This document shows, piece by piece, positions 54,781 through 63,078 of a DNA stretch of 64,000 nucleotides (its first letter is position 1; each line of letters begins with the position of its first letter). The translations under genes and the position numbers were made by a program. The stretch is from Actinomyces johnsonii. Lineage in GTDB: Bacteria; Actinomycetota; Actinomycetes; Actinomycetales; Actinomycetaceae. The stretch is taken from assembly GCF_006546835.1 (NCBI RefSeq), contig NZ_VICB01000010.1, positions 1 through 64,000 of the forward strand, written 5' to 3'. Under the pieces are notes generated by a model. The model did no database searches. It had not been told where the DNA came from and saw only the letters and a list, made by a program, of their open reading frames with translations.

Positions 54781-55760
54781 GCCGGTTGACGATCGCCATC
54801 CCCACCTTCCGACGCCCCGAGGATCTCAAGCGGGCCATCAGCGGGGTTCTGGGACAGGCTGCGGAGCAGGCCGGTGGCGAGATCGTCTCCGACGTCGAGG
54901 TCCTCGTCATTGACAACGACGCGCGGGGCTCGGCGCGCGAGGCCGCCCTCGCCGCAGCTGCCGGAGCCGCAGTGGCGGTGCGCACCTCGCCGGACGAGCC
55001 GATGGAGCCGGGGGGCGTGGGTGTGCGCTACGTCGTCGAGGAGCGCCCCGGTGTGGCGGCGGTGCGCAACCGCGCCCTCGATGAGACCGCCGAGCGCGAC
55101 CTGCTGATCTTCATCGACGACGATGAGGAACCCGAACCCGGCTGGCTCGCTGCCCTCGTGGGGCTGCGGGCCTCGACCGGTTGCCAGGCGGTGGCCGGGC
55201 CCGTCATCCCGGTCTACGAGGTCGAGCCGGAGGAGTGGGTGCGCCAGGGGGAGTTCTTCGTGCGCAAGACCTGGCCCACCGGCACGATCCGTCCGGTGGC
55301 GGCCTCCAACTGCCTGCTGCTGGACTTGGGGTTCGTGCGCCGGAAGGGGCTGCGCTTCGACGAGGCCTTCGGCGCCACCGGGGGAGAGGACACGCTCTTC
55401 ACCCGCCGACTGAGTGCCGCCGGGGGCGTCATCCGCTGGTGCGACGAGGCGCGCGTGCGAGACCACGTCCCGGCCTCCCGGCTCGCCCGCCCCTGGATCC
55501 TGCGCAGGCAGCGCTCCCACGCTGCCACCTCGGTGCGCGTCGAACTGGCCCTGGCGGGAGGTGGGGTCCAGCCGGCCATCCGGGCTCGGGCCGCGGTCGG
55601 CGGGCTGGTGCGCATCGTCGTGGGCGCTCTGAGGACGGCCGGCGGCACGCTGATCCGCGATCCGAGGCACGCTGCCAAGGGCGCTCGGCTGCTGGCGCGC
55701 GGCCGCGGCATGCTGGCGGCCAGTACCGGTGGCGGCGTCCACCGCGAGTACGACCACTGA
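54777..55760 (+). CDS. Glycosyltransferase family 2, paralogue B
   Basis: The 327-residue protein is a tandem paralogue of the preceding enzyme: LTIAIPTFRRPEDLKRAI, RPGVAAVRNRALDETAER, the FIDDDEEPEPGWL metal motif and FGATGGEDTLFTRRLSAAGG align directly. The two probably add successive, perhaps similar, sugars or work on related acceptors. It starts at ATG 54777 within the previous stop (ATGA). It ends 13 bp from the convergent polymerase-like gene with no room for a separate terminator. Confidence 0.88.
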   Translation: MSRLTIAIPTFRRPEDLKRAISGVLGQAAEQAGGEIVSDVEVLVIDNDARGSAREAALAAAAGAAVAVRTSPDEPMEPGGVGVRYVVEERPGVAAVRNRALDETAERDLLIFIDDDEEPEPGWLAALVGLRASTGCQAVAGPVIPVYEVEPEEWVRQGEFFVRKTWPTGTIRPVAASNCLLLDLGFVRRKGLRFDEAFGATGGEDTLFTRRLSAAGGVIRWCDEARVRDHVPASRLARPWILRRQRSHAATSVRVELALAGGGVQPAIRARAAVGGLVRIVVGALRTAGGTLIRDPRHAAKGARLLARGRGMLAASTGGGVHREYDH

Positions 55761-55773
55761 GACGGCCCGACGT

Positions 55774-57213
55774 TCAGGCCTGAGCGGGCTCTGCCTCGGT
55801 ACGGGACTCGGGTTCGGGCCGGGTGCCGGGCTCCGAGGCGGTCTCTCTCTGAACGCCGGAGACTGATGAGGGAGTCGCAGCGTCGTCGGCGGGCTCACCG
55901 CCCGGCTCGTCATCGGTGCCCAATGGGACAGCGTCGCGTAGAGCGGGTTGCAGCACCGCGGCCCCCAGAACGATCGGCAGATAGGGCGGCAGCACCGTCC
56001 ACGGTCCCACGAACACGTTCTGCACCACGGTCAGGGCCGCGAAGAACAGCCACGGCGTGGCCTTGAGCCGCCCCAGGTCTCGCATCATCGCGGCCAGCGC
56101 CATCCCGGCGATGAGCAGCAGCAGAAGCGCTCCGGGGATCGACGCCGCCGCCCACATGTCCATGAGCCCCGAGTGCAGCTCGATACGGCCCCCGAACATG
56201 AAGTTCTCGACGTATCCGTTGTCCGGGTCGTAGCCCAGGGCCGCCATGCCCTGCTTGGCGACCCACAGGTCATCGAAGCGGGGCTTGACGCCGGCGCCGT
56301 ACCCCCACGGGCGGTTGCGGAACAGGGCCCAGGAGGCGCCCAGCTCGGGCCGGGCGGACAGGAGCAGACCCGCGGAGCTCGAGGATTGGGCGATGGTCCG
56401 GTTCTGGGCATCCTCCCCCAGGGTCCCGGACTCCGAGGCCGCAACGACCCCGGCCATCGCCACGGCCCCCACGACCCCCAGGACGGCGATCTGCGATACC
56501 GCCAGGCGGCGCGGGGTGGGCACGCGCCAGCGCGCCCAGGACGCCAGGGCCTGCCAGGCGACCGTGCCCAGGATGATGGCGAGGAAGGCCAAGGCAGAGC
56601 GCGAGTCGGAGACAAGGAAGACGCCGCTCAGCCCCAGGAGGGCCACGATCTGCACCAGTCGGCGCCGGTTCGCCACGAAGCTGAGCACCATGATCGACAC
56701 CGCCGCGCCGACTCCGAACTTCCACGGGTTGGGATTGGTCTGAAACAGCGACAGCGAGTCCAGAAACATGCCGAAGCCGACCGCCAGTGCCGCGCGGCGC
56801 ACGCCCAGCCGACGCGCTCCCCACACGAAGACGGCCACGGCGCAGGGCACCGCCAGCAGGCTCAGGGTGGTAACGCGGCGGGCCCAGGCCTCGACGGCGA
56901 AGCTGCTCTCCGCCAGCAGGGACATGATGTAGGCGGTACCGGCCGCCAGGATGGACAGCATGAGCATCAGGGAGAACCGGCGCGCGTTGCGCACGGCCGT
57001 CCAGGTGATGGGAATCGAGACGAGCGCGACGCAGTCCCCGACGCTTAAGGCAGCGGCCAGTTCGCGGCGCACCCCCACGCAGATCAGGAGGACGACGGCG
57101 ATCGTCATCTCCAGCCTCCGCCGGGGCCTCGGTTCAGGGCTCACCTGGGAATCAGCCTCCGACGACGTTCGCGATCCGCCGTGGAAGGGAGCCTGCGACC
57201 AAGATTGGGCCAC
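55774..57213 (-). CDS. O-antigen ligase/polymerase-like membrane protein
   Basis: This 479-residue protein has about ten membrane segments between residues 36 and 430. A larger external loop around 270-340 carries ARPELGASWALFRNRPWGYGAG and GYVENFMFGGRIELHSGLMD. The Asn-Arg-Pro-x-Gly-x-Gly and a downstream Glu-x3-His pattern are typical of Wzy/WaaL-type proteins. The C-terminal 50 residues are disordered and acidic. It probably polymerises or ligates the lipid-linked glycan units outside the membrane. The GTG at 57213 is 6 nt after the upstream Wzz-like gene's stop, so both are in one operon. Confidence 0.78.
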   Translation of the reverse strand: MAQSWSQAPFHGGSRTSSEADSQVSPEPRPRRRLEMTIAVVLLICVGVRRELAAALSVGDCVALVSIPITWTAVRNARRFSLMLMLSILAAGTAYIMSLLAESSFAVEAWARRVTTLSLLAVPCAVAVFVWGARRLGVRRAALAVGFGMFLDSLSLFQTNPNPWKFGVGAAVSIMVLSFVANRRRLVQIVALLGLSGVFLVSDSRSALAFLAIILGTVAWQALASWARWRVPTPRRLAVSQIAVLGVVGAVAMAGVVAASESGTLGEDAQNRTIAQSSSSAGLLLSARPELGASWALFRNRPWGYGAGVKPRFDDLWVAKQGMAALGYDPDNGYVENFMFGGRIELHSGLMDMWAAASIPGALLLLLIAGMALAAMMRDLGRLKATPWLFFAALTVVQNVFVGPWTVLPPYLPIVLGAAVLQPALRDAVPLGTDDEPGGEPADDAATPSSVSGVQRETASEPGTRPEPESRTEAEPAQA

Positions 57214-57219
57214 GGCCGG

Positions 57220-57882
57220 TCAGGATTCTTTCCGGGAACGGCGGCGCCCGATGATGAGCAGCGGATCCTCGACCTTGTCCTGCGGGTTCTTCTTGCTCAG
57301 GAAGTACAGCAGGATCGCCATGATGGCTCCGGCGGCAAGACCGATAGCGGCTCCGATGAGTGCGGTGGACACGGCCGACAGGCTGGACGGGGATGTCGGG
57401 GTCGTCGGCGGATTGTCCACCGCGAGGGTCAGGTCACCACTGCCCGGCACCAGGTATGACTGCTCCCGGGCCACCGAATCCAGTGTCCCGATCTCCGCCT
57501 GGGCGATCGCATGGGCCCGCTCGGGGTCGGTGCTGGTGGCCTTGATCTCGATGATGAAGGTTCCGGTCTTAGCGCTCACCGAGATCGACTTGCCCAGCTC
57601 GGCCTGGCTGATCCCCGTGGACTTGGAAACCTCCGAAAGAGTGCTCTCCGAAGTCCCGAGCGCCACGAGCGTCGGGATGATCTTGTCGAAGCTGCTGATC
57701 GGAGAAGGGGCGTTGGGATCATCGGGCCGGTTCTCGACAGCGAGCTTCGCGCTTGTGGTCGAGGTGTACTGCGCCGGCGTCAGCAGGCCGAAGACGAGGC
57801 CAATGATGGTGCCCAGCACGACGTGCATGACCACGAGGACTGCGTTCTTGCGCAGCGCGACGATGAGGGTTTCCGGGTCCAT
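57220..57882 (-). CDS. Wzz/YveK-like chain-length regulator
   Basis: The 220-residue protein has two membrane segments (about 15-35, LVVMHVVLGTIIGLVFGLL, and 170-195, TALIGAAIGLAAGAIMAILLY) flanking an external domain of about 130 residues with helices and a hydrophobic beta edge (TGTFIIEIKATS). The C-terminal cytosolic tail is basic and short, without a tyrosine-kinase domain. This is the layout of the membrane half of Gram-positive polysaccharide co-polymerases that set chain length. A separate kinase partner is not seen nearby. It is co-transcribed with the polymerase-like gene. Confidence 0.85.
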   Translation of the reverse strand: MDPETLIVALRKNAVLVVMHVVLGTIIGLVFGLLTPAQYTSTTSAKLAVENRPDDPNAPSPISSFDKIIPTLVALGTSESTLSEVSKSTGISQAELGKSISVSAKTGTFIIEIKATSTDPERAHAIAQAEIGTLDSVAREQSYLVPGSGDLTLAVDNPPTTPTSPSSLSAVSTALIGAAIGLAAGAIMAILLYFLSKKNPQDKVEDPLLIIGRRRSRKES

Positions 57883-58109
57883 GGGTTCCGTTTCGGTGAT
57901 TGCGGGAACAACAGAATAGCGTGCCGCTTAGGGCGTGGGCCGGGCGCAGGAGGTGAATCACCTCGTTCCTGGGCACTTCTCAGCACCCGCTCGTGCCCGA
58001 TTGGCCGGGCTTGTAGGGCGGCCGACGAGTGGGGACGTGATGAACCTGACGGGAGCCGGGTCGAGCCGGAGCGAGGGCCGCGGCCCCGAGTGGTTCTGAG
58101 CGGCCCCGG

Positions 58110-58850
58110 TCAGGTCTGGTCAGAGGTGCGTTCGGCGGCGGGTTCCTCAGTGTTGAGGCCGCTGGTTCGGCCGGGGGAGCCGGAGTGGAGTGTGGGCCTG
58201 GCCTTCATGCCGCGCAGGCCATTCCAGGCGAGGTTGACCATGTGGGCGGCCACCTCCTCCTTGCTCATTGAGCGGTTCTCCAACCACCACTGGGCCGGCA
58301 TGGCCACGATCCCCACGAGCATCTGGGCGTACAGCGGCGCCGTGCGCGGGTCGAGGTCGTGGGCGGCGAACTGCGAGGCGAGAATTCCGGAGACCTCGAT
58401 GGCGACGTCGGCTAGCAGCGTGGAGTAGGTGCCGGCGGCGCGGTCCGAGCCCGCAGAGAGGATGCGGAACCCGTCGGGGGAGTCCTCGATATAGGTCAGC
58501 AGGGCCAGTGCCGCCCGCTCGGCGATCCGTGAGGCTGAGCCGGAGGCGTCAGGTGCGCCCGATCCGTCGGTGGTGGCGTCCGGGTCCGCTGCGGGGCCGG
58601 CGGACGGGTCGGTGATCGCCGAGGAGATCGCAGCGGAGATCGTGGTGATCTCCCGGTCGACGACGACGGCGTACAGGCCCTCCTTGCCTCCGAAGTGCTC
58701 GTAGACCACCGGCTTGGAGACCTGGGCGCGGGCGGCCACCTCCTCGACGCTGGTGGCGTCGAAGCCGCGCTCTGCAAACAGCCCGCGGGCCACGGCGATG
58801 AGCTGCTCGCGCCGTTCACTGGCGCTCATACGGGTGCGCTTGGCGGCCAT
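58110..58850 (-). CDS. TetR-family regulator
   Basis: This 246-residue protein starts MAAKRTRMSASERREQLIAV and carries a clear TetR helix-turn-helix (ARGLFAERGFDATSVEEVAA, then AQVSKPVVYEHFGGKEGLY). An Asp/Ala/Ser-rich low-complexity insert at about 95-120 is unusual in the family. A helical sensing domain and a disordered tail follow. The ATG at 58850 is 4 nt after the acyltransferase stop, so it is expressed with that gene. It may regulate the acyltransferase or a distant locus; no operator was identified. Confidence 0.9.
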   Translation of the reverse strand: MAAKRTRMSASERREQLIAVARGLFAERGFDATSVEEVAARAQVSKPVVYEHFGGKEGLYAVVVDREITTISAAISSAITDPSAGPAADPDATTDGSGAPDASGSASRIAERAALALLTYIEDSPDGFRILSAGSDRAAGTYSTLLADVAIEVSGILASQFAAHDLDPRTAPLYAQMLVGIVAMPAQWWLENRSMSKEEVAAHMVNLAWNGLRGMKARPTLHSGSPGRTSGLNTEEPAAERTSDQT

Positions 58851-58854
58851 GGCG

Positions 58855-60090
58855 TCACACCCCGCCAACCCGGCTGGCCTGACGGGCGGCTCGATGACGC
58901 TCAGACCACTGGGCGAAGCGCGCCGAGGCCAGGGCGCCGGTGCGGCGTGCCAGTCGGTGGCTGGGCGCCTCGATGTAGCGCTGGAACAGCCAGGTCAGGG
59001 GCGCCGAGGTCGCCGGGGCCAGGATGAGCAGCCACCATGGCGAGGTCGACTGCGTCAGCAGCCGCAGGGAGACCACGACCGGTTCGTGTACGAGGTAGAG
59101 GGAGAAGGACATGAGCCCCAGGTACTGCACTGTGCGCGAGCGCAGCAGGCCGCGCAGGGCTCCGGCGCGCACCACGAGGTAGACCAGGTAGCTGGCCGCC
59201 GCCAGGGTGACCGCATTGGTGATGCGCTGGGCCACGTGGCTCTCCATCCCCGGCCACCAGGCCAGGGTGATAAGCAGCAGGCAGATCAGGGCCTGCGCCG
59301 TCGCCCAGGGACGGGGGCGTTCCGGGACGACGACGGGATCATGCCCCCAGGCCCAGCCCATGACCGCGCCGACGGTGAAGACCGGCAGGTAGCTGCCCGA
59401 GCCGGGGCTGGCGGTGATGACCGGGACGGCCAGGGCGGCCGCCACCGGCAGCCAGGAGAGCCGCCATCGGGCGCACAGGGCCACCCCGAGGATCATCAGT
59501 GGAAGCACGAAGGAGAAAATCGCCTCGGCGTGCAGCGACCACAGGACCGTGTTGCGATAGGCGTGCTTGGGGATGAGCAGGTACTCCATGAGCATCTGGC
59601 GCACATCAAGGCCCGTGGGGTGGATCGCCGTCATCCAGTGCCCCAGCGCCGGGTTCTCCGAGCGCGGCACGAGCAGCATTGCGATGACCGCGAAGGTGGT
59701 GGAGGCCGCCGCCGGCAGCCACAGACGCACAAACCGCCTTGGGGCGTAGTCGACCCAATCGAAGCGCCGCCCCTGGGCATGGCGGCGGGCCACCGGATAG
59801 GTGAGGGCAACACCGGACAGGATGAAGAAGATAAGGACGGCCTCATGGCCAGCCCACAGCAGGTGGAGGGGGCTCTGGGTCAGGAGCCGGTGGAACGCGC
59901 CGGTGGGCACGACTCCGGGGCGGGCGCCAACCGCGGCCAGCGCCGGCACGGTCTCCAGGCTGTGGTAGATGAGGACGACGGCGGCGGCAAGTCCGCGCAG
60001 ACCGTCGAGCTCGACGAGCCGCACCGCCGCCGGCTTGCGAGAGGATGAGGGAGGAGGGGAGGCGGTGGGACTGGAAGGGGAACTGGACAT
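58855..60090 (-). CDS. Acyltransferase family 3 (OafA-like)
   Basis: This 411-residue integral membrane O-acyltransferase has about ten membrane segments after a Ser/Pro-rich tail. Family motifs are RLVELDGLRGLAAAVVLIYH, with the conserved His, and LLWAGHEAVLIFFILSGVALTYP followed by a basic loop (parts quoted). It probably acetylates surface polysaccharide or wall sugars. AGGA lies 7 nt before the ATG at 60090. Extending the frame upstream would run antisense through tRNA-Gln, so the longer form is rejected. It is the first gene of a pair with the TetR regulator. Confidence 0.88.
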   Translation of the reverse strand: MSSSPSSPTASPPPSSSRKPAAVRLVELDGLRGLAAAVVLIYHSLETVPALAAVGARPGVVPTGAFHRLLTQSPLHLLWAGHEAVLIFFILSGVALTYPVARRHAQGRRFDWVDYAPRRFVRLWLPAAASTTFAVIAMLLVPRSENPALGHWMTAIHPTGLDVRQMLMEYLLIPKHAYRNTVLWSLHAEAIFSFVLPLMILGVALCARWRLSWLPVAAALAVPVITASPGSGSYLPVFTVGAVMGWAWGHDPVVVPERPRPWATAQALICLLLITLAWWPGMESHVAQRITNAVTLAAASYLVYLVVRAGALRGLLRSRTVQYLGLMSFSLYLVHEPVVVSLRLLTQSTSPWWLLILAPATSAPLTWLFQRYIEAPSHRLARRTGALASARFAQWSERHRAARQASRVGGV

Positions 60091-60541
60091 GGGACCATCC
60101 TGCCCTGCCTGCCCGGTCGACTGAGAAGTCCTGTGAGTGTGGCATCGGTCCGCCTGCACCTGGAACGCGCGTAGAGCGGATGCGCAGCACGCTGAGCTGC
60201 GTCGAAGGTGCCGAGGACGACCGGGACGTGAGAGACTATCCCGGCGTCGCGCCCCTCGACACTCGGCTTGGGGGCTGGGACGCACCTTTCCGCCCTGGTG
60301 TAGCGGCAGCACGCAGGCCTTTGGAGCCTTGAGGCCCGGGTTCGAATCCTGGGGGCGGAGCGGCGTAGCATGAGGGTGTTGGGGTTCCCTCGCTCTCACG
60401 TCCGCCGTCGGCCTTCCGGCTGCTGCGGGCCGTGCGCCAGCCGTCCGTCCATCCGTACCTGATCAGAAACTGTTGGAGTCCGTCCCCGTCTCCGCCCGGA
60501 GATGTCGGGAGCCAGGGCGAGAACCTGTGAGAAGAGGACAC
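60091..60541. other. 451-bp region around tRNA-Gln
   Basis: It contains the acyltransferase promoter (reverse), the tRNA-Gln gene, and about 180 bp of leader before glmU. Apart from the tRNA no gene is supported, and no clear terminator follows the tRNA. Confidence 0.45.
60289..60360 (+). tRNA. tRNA-Gln (anticodon TTG)
   Basis: It folds into a full cloverleaf: a perfect 7-bp acceptor stem (TCCGCCC with GGGCGGA), D arm with GTGTAGCGGCAGCAC, anticodon loop CTTTGGA (60319-60325) with TTG at 60321-60323, and T arm CCGGG-TTCGAAT-CCTGG. The discriminator is G and CCA is not encoded. The outermost anticodon-stem pair is a C-U mismatch (60314 with 60330), the only defect seen. Confidence 0.93.
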
Positions 60542-61534
60542 GTGACCCCCACTGCACCAGCCGCCGTCATCGTCATGGCCGCAGGCAAGGGAACCCGTAT
60601 GCGATCGGTCACCCCCAAGGTCCTGCACCGGATTGGTGGCCGCAGCCTTGTGGACCACGCCGTCACCGCCGCCAGGGGGCTCGCGCCCCGTCACCTCGTC
60701 GTGGTCGTGCGCCACGAGCGGGACGCCGTCGTCGCCCACCTCGCCGAGGTCGCCCCCGACGCCGTCCCGGCCGACCAGGACGAGGTCCCCGGCACCGGGC
60801 GGGCCGTGGCCTGCGGGCTGGCCCATCTGCCCGAGGACCTGACCGGGCCCGTCGTCGTTACCAGCGGGGACGTCCCCCTCCTGGACACCACCACCCTCCA
60901 GGCCCTGCTGGCCCAGCACGCCGAGCGCGGCGACGCCGTCACCCTGCTGACCACCGAGCTCGACGACCCCAGCGGCTACGGGCGCATTGTGCGCGAGGCC
61001 GACGGCACCGTCTCGGCCATCGTCGAGCAGCGCGACGCCACCGAGGCCCAGCGCGCCATCCGGGAGATCAACGCCGGCGTCTACATCTTCGACGCCGCCC
61101 ACCTGCGCACCGCCCTGGCGACCCTGGGTACGGACAATGACCAGGGTGAGGTCTACCTCACCGATGTCGTCGCCCACGCCCACGGCTCGGGGCGGCCCAC
61201 CAGTGCGCTCGTCGTTACCGACCACTGGCTCGTCGAGGGCTGCAACGACCGTGCCCAGCTCGCCGAGCTCGGCGCCGAGCTCAATCGGCGCGTCCTGCGC
61301 GACTGGATGGCTCAGGGCGTCGGCGTCGTTGACCCGTCCTCCACCTGGGTGGACGTCACCGCCGAGCTCGCCCAGGACGTCACCCTCGAACAGGGCGTCC
61401 TCGTGCGCGGCGCCACCCGGATCGGCCAGGGCGCCCGCGTGGGCGCGTACGCGATCCTCACCGACGCCGTCATCCCGGCCGGCTGCGTGGTCGCCCCCTT
61501 CAGCCAGTTCGACGCCGACGGCGTCCAGGGCTGA
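60542..61534 (+). CDS. glmU: GlmU uridyltransferase with truncated acetyltransferase domain
   Basis: GlmU normally acetylates glucosamine-1-phosphate and then joins it to UTP, making UDP-GlcNAc for peptidoglycan. Residues 1 to about 235 are a complete pyrophosphorylase domain: VIVMAAGKGTRMRSVTPKVL, VTSGDVPLLD, GYGRIVRE, and EINAGVYIFDAAHL. Only about 70 residues of the left-handed beta-helix follow (VTLEQGVLVRGATRIGQGAR) before the stop. At 330 residues it is over 100 shorter than usual, and the Arg, Lys and His residues of the acetyltransferase site would lie in the missing part. No remainder is found before prs. The GTG at 60542 is preceded by GAGGA. Confidence 0.88.
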   Translation: MTPTAPAAVIVMAAGKGTRMRSVTPKVLHRIGGRSLVDHAVTAARGLAPRHLVVVVRHERDAVVAHLAEVAPDAVPADQDEVPGTGRAVACGLAHLPEDLTGPVVVTSGDVPLLDTTTLQALLAQHAERGDAVTLLTTELDDPSGYGRIVREADGTVSAIVEQRDATEAQRAIREINAGVYIFDAAHLRTALATLGTDNDQGEVYLTDVVAHAHGSGRPTSALVVTDHWLVEGCNDRAQLAELGAELNRRVLRDWMAQGVGVVDPSSTWVDVTAELAQDVTLEQGVLVRGATRIGQGARVGAYAILTDAVIPAGCVVAPFSQFDADGVQG

Positions 61535-61644
61535 ATCGTGAGCGCACCGGCCCGTCGGCCCCGGTCGAGTCGGCCACCTGCCTCCACCTCCGTCTCCAAC
61601 AGTCACACCGAGGGCCGTACCGGCCGTGAGAAGGGAACCACGTC

Positions 61645-62637
61645 ATGACGGGCATCATCACCAAGGGCGAGAAACGTCTGGTCGTCGTCTCCGGGCGGGC
61701 CCATCCCGAGCTCGCCCGGGACGTGGCCAGTGAGCTCGGCACCGAGGTGCTGTCCTCCACGGCCTACGACTTCGCCAACGGGGAGACCTACGTCCGCTTC
61801 AACGAGTCGGTGCGCGGCTGTGACGTGTTCGTCGTCCAGTCCCACGGTGACCGTGTCAACGACTGGCTCATGGAGCAGCTCATCATGGTCGACGCCCTCA
61901 AACGCGCTTCCGCCAAGCGCATCACCGTGGTGGCCCCCTTCTTCCCCTACGCCCGCCAGGACAAGAAGCACCTGGGGCGCGAGCCCATCAGCGCCCGTCT
62001 CGTGGCGGACCTGTACAAGACCGCTGGCGCCGACCGCCTCATGAGCGTGGACCTGCACACCTCCCAGGAGCAGGGCTTCTTCGACGGTCCCTGGGACCAC
62101 CTGTGGGCCCAGCCGGTGCTCGTCGACTACGTGCGCACCCGTGTTGACCCGGCCAACGCCGCCGTCGTCTCCCCCGACGCCGGCCGTATCCGGGTGGCCG
62201 AGCGCTGGGCCAACCAGCTCGGCGGCACGCCGCTGGCCTTCGTTCACAAGACCCGCGACGTCACCCGCCCCAACGAGTCCGTGGCCAACCGAGTCGTCGG
62301 TGACGTCGAGGGGCGCTCCTGCGTCCTGGTCGACGACATGATCGACACTGGAGGCACGATCGCCAAGGCTGTCCAGGTGCTCCTGGACTCCGGCGCGAAG
62401 GACGTCATCGTCGCCGCGACCCACGGGGTGCTCTCCGGGCCGGCCGTGGACCGCCTGTCCACCTGTGGGGCCCGCGAGGTCATCGTCACCGACACTCTGC
62501 CGATCCCCGCCGGCAAGCGCTTCGAGCAGCTCACAATTCTGCCGATCGCACCGCTGCTGGCCCGGGCCATCAAGGCCGTCTTCGACGACGGCTCGGTCGC
62601 CTCGCTCTTCGACACGGTCGGCGTCCCGGGCGCCTGA
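61645..62637 (+). CDS. prs: Ribose-phosphate pyrophosphokinase
   Basis: The enzyme makes PRPP from ribose-5-phosphate and ATP for nucleotide, histidine, tryptophan and NAD synthesis. In actinobacteria PRPP also feeds the decaprenyl-phosphoarabinose route where that exists. The 330-residue protein has the flexible-loop RQDKKHLGREPISARLVADL, SVDLHTSQEQGFF, VVSPDAGRIRVAE and the PRPP-binding CVLVDDMIDTGGTI. The glmU-prs order is common in bacteria. GAAGGGA precedes the ATG, and the terminator at 62736 follows. Confidence 0.97.
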   Translation: MTGIITKGEKRLVVVSGRAHPELARDVASELGTEVLSSTAYDFANGETYVRFNESVRGCDVFVVQSHGDRVNDWLMEQLIMVDALKRASAKRITVVAPFFPYARQDKKHLGREPISARLVADLYKTAGADRLMSVDLHTSQEQGFFDGPWDHLWAQPVLVDYVRTRVDPANAAVVSPDAGRIRVAERWANQLGGTPLAFVHKTRDVTRPNESVANRVVGDVEGRSCVLVDDMIDTGGTIAKAVQVLLDSGAKDVIVAATHGVLSGPAVDRLSTCGAREVIVTDTLPIPAGKRFEQLTILPIAPLLARAIKAVFDDGSVASLFDTVGVPGA

Positions 62638-63078
62638 GGCGGGAGACCGGTGGGCCGATCCGGCACAGGGCGGCTCTGCGCCGGGGCTGATTCCACGCTC
62701 GCCGGTTCTCGCACCGTTGCGTACCACTGTGCGTCGCCCTCGCCGGGCCCCGCCACCGGGCCCGGCGAGGGCTTCGTCATGAGTCCGGTGGACAACGCTG
62801 CCCACGAGGAACAGTCGCGGCCGGCGGCTCCAAGGGTTACAGTCGCATTCAGGTAACGATTTCATTGCTATTCAACCTAGCGGTTGCGTAGTGTGGAGTC
62901 GTCACCAAATCGTGTCCCGTTCGTACGGAACGTACTACCTGGAATAACGCGCTCTACCGGTTAAATTTTTTGTTGTAGATGTTCCGACTGGTGGAGCTCG
63001 TCGTGTGAAATCCCCGTGGTGTCGGCGATATGTCGCCACCCGCGTGCACAGTCGTAGCCATATCTCCCGGAGGTTCCC
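62638..63078. other. 441-bp intergenic region before the third propeller gene
   Basis: It contains the terminator at 62736-62772, then an A/T-richer region from about 62840. In it are GTTAC (62836-62840) and GTAAC (62853-62857), TTGCTA (62865-62870) with TAGTGT (62889-62894) as a possible promoter at 18-bp spacing, and a T6 run near 62967. No gene is supported. Confidence 0.45.
62736..62772 (+). terminator. Terminator after prs
   Basis: A perfect 15-bp stem (62736-62750 GCCCTCGCCGGGCCC with 62758-62772) has a 7-nt loop. Confidence 0.85.

Noticed and set aside
60091-60399. A 103-residue upstream extension of the acyltransferase
   Set aside because: It runs antisense through tRNA-Gln. The ATG at 60090 has its own ribosome binding site.
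61535-61644. A frameshifted remainder of the GlmU acetyltransferase domain
   Set aside because: The 110 bp up to prs contain no hexapeptide-repeat coding sequence in any frame, so a simple frameshift does not explain the short protein.
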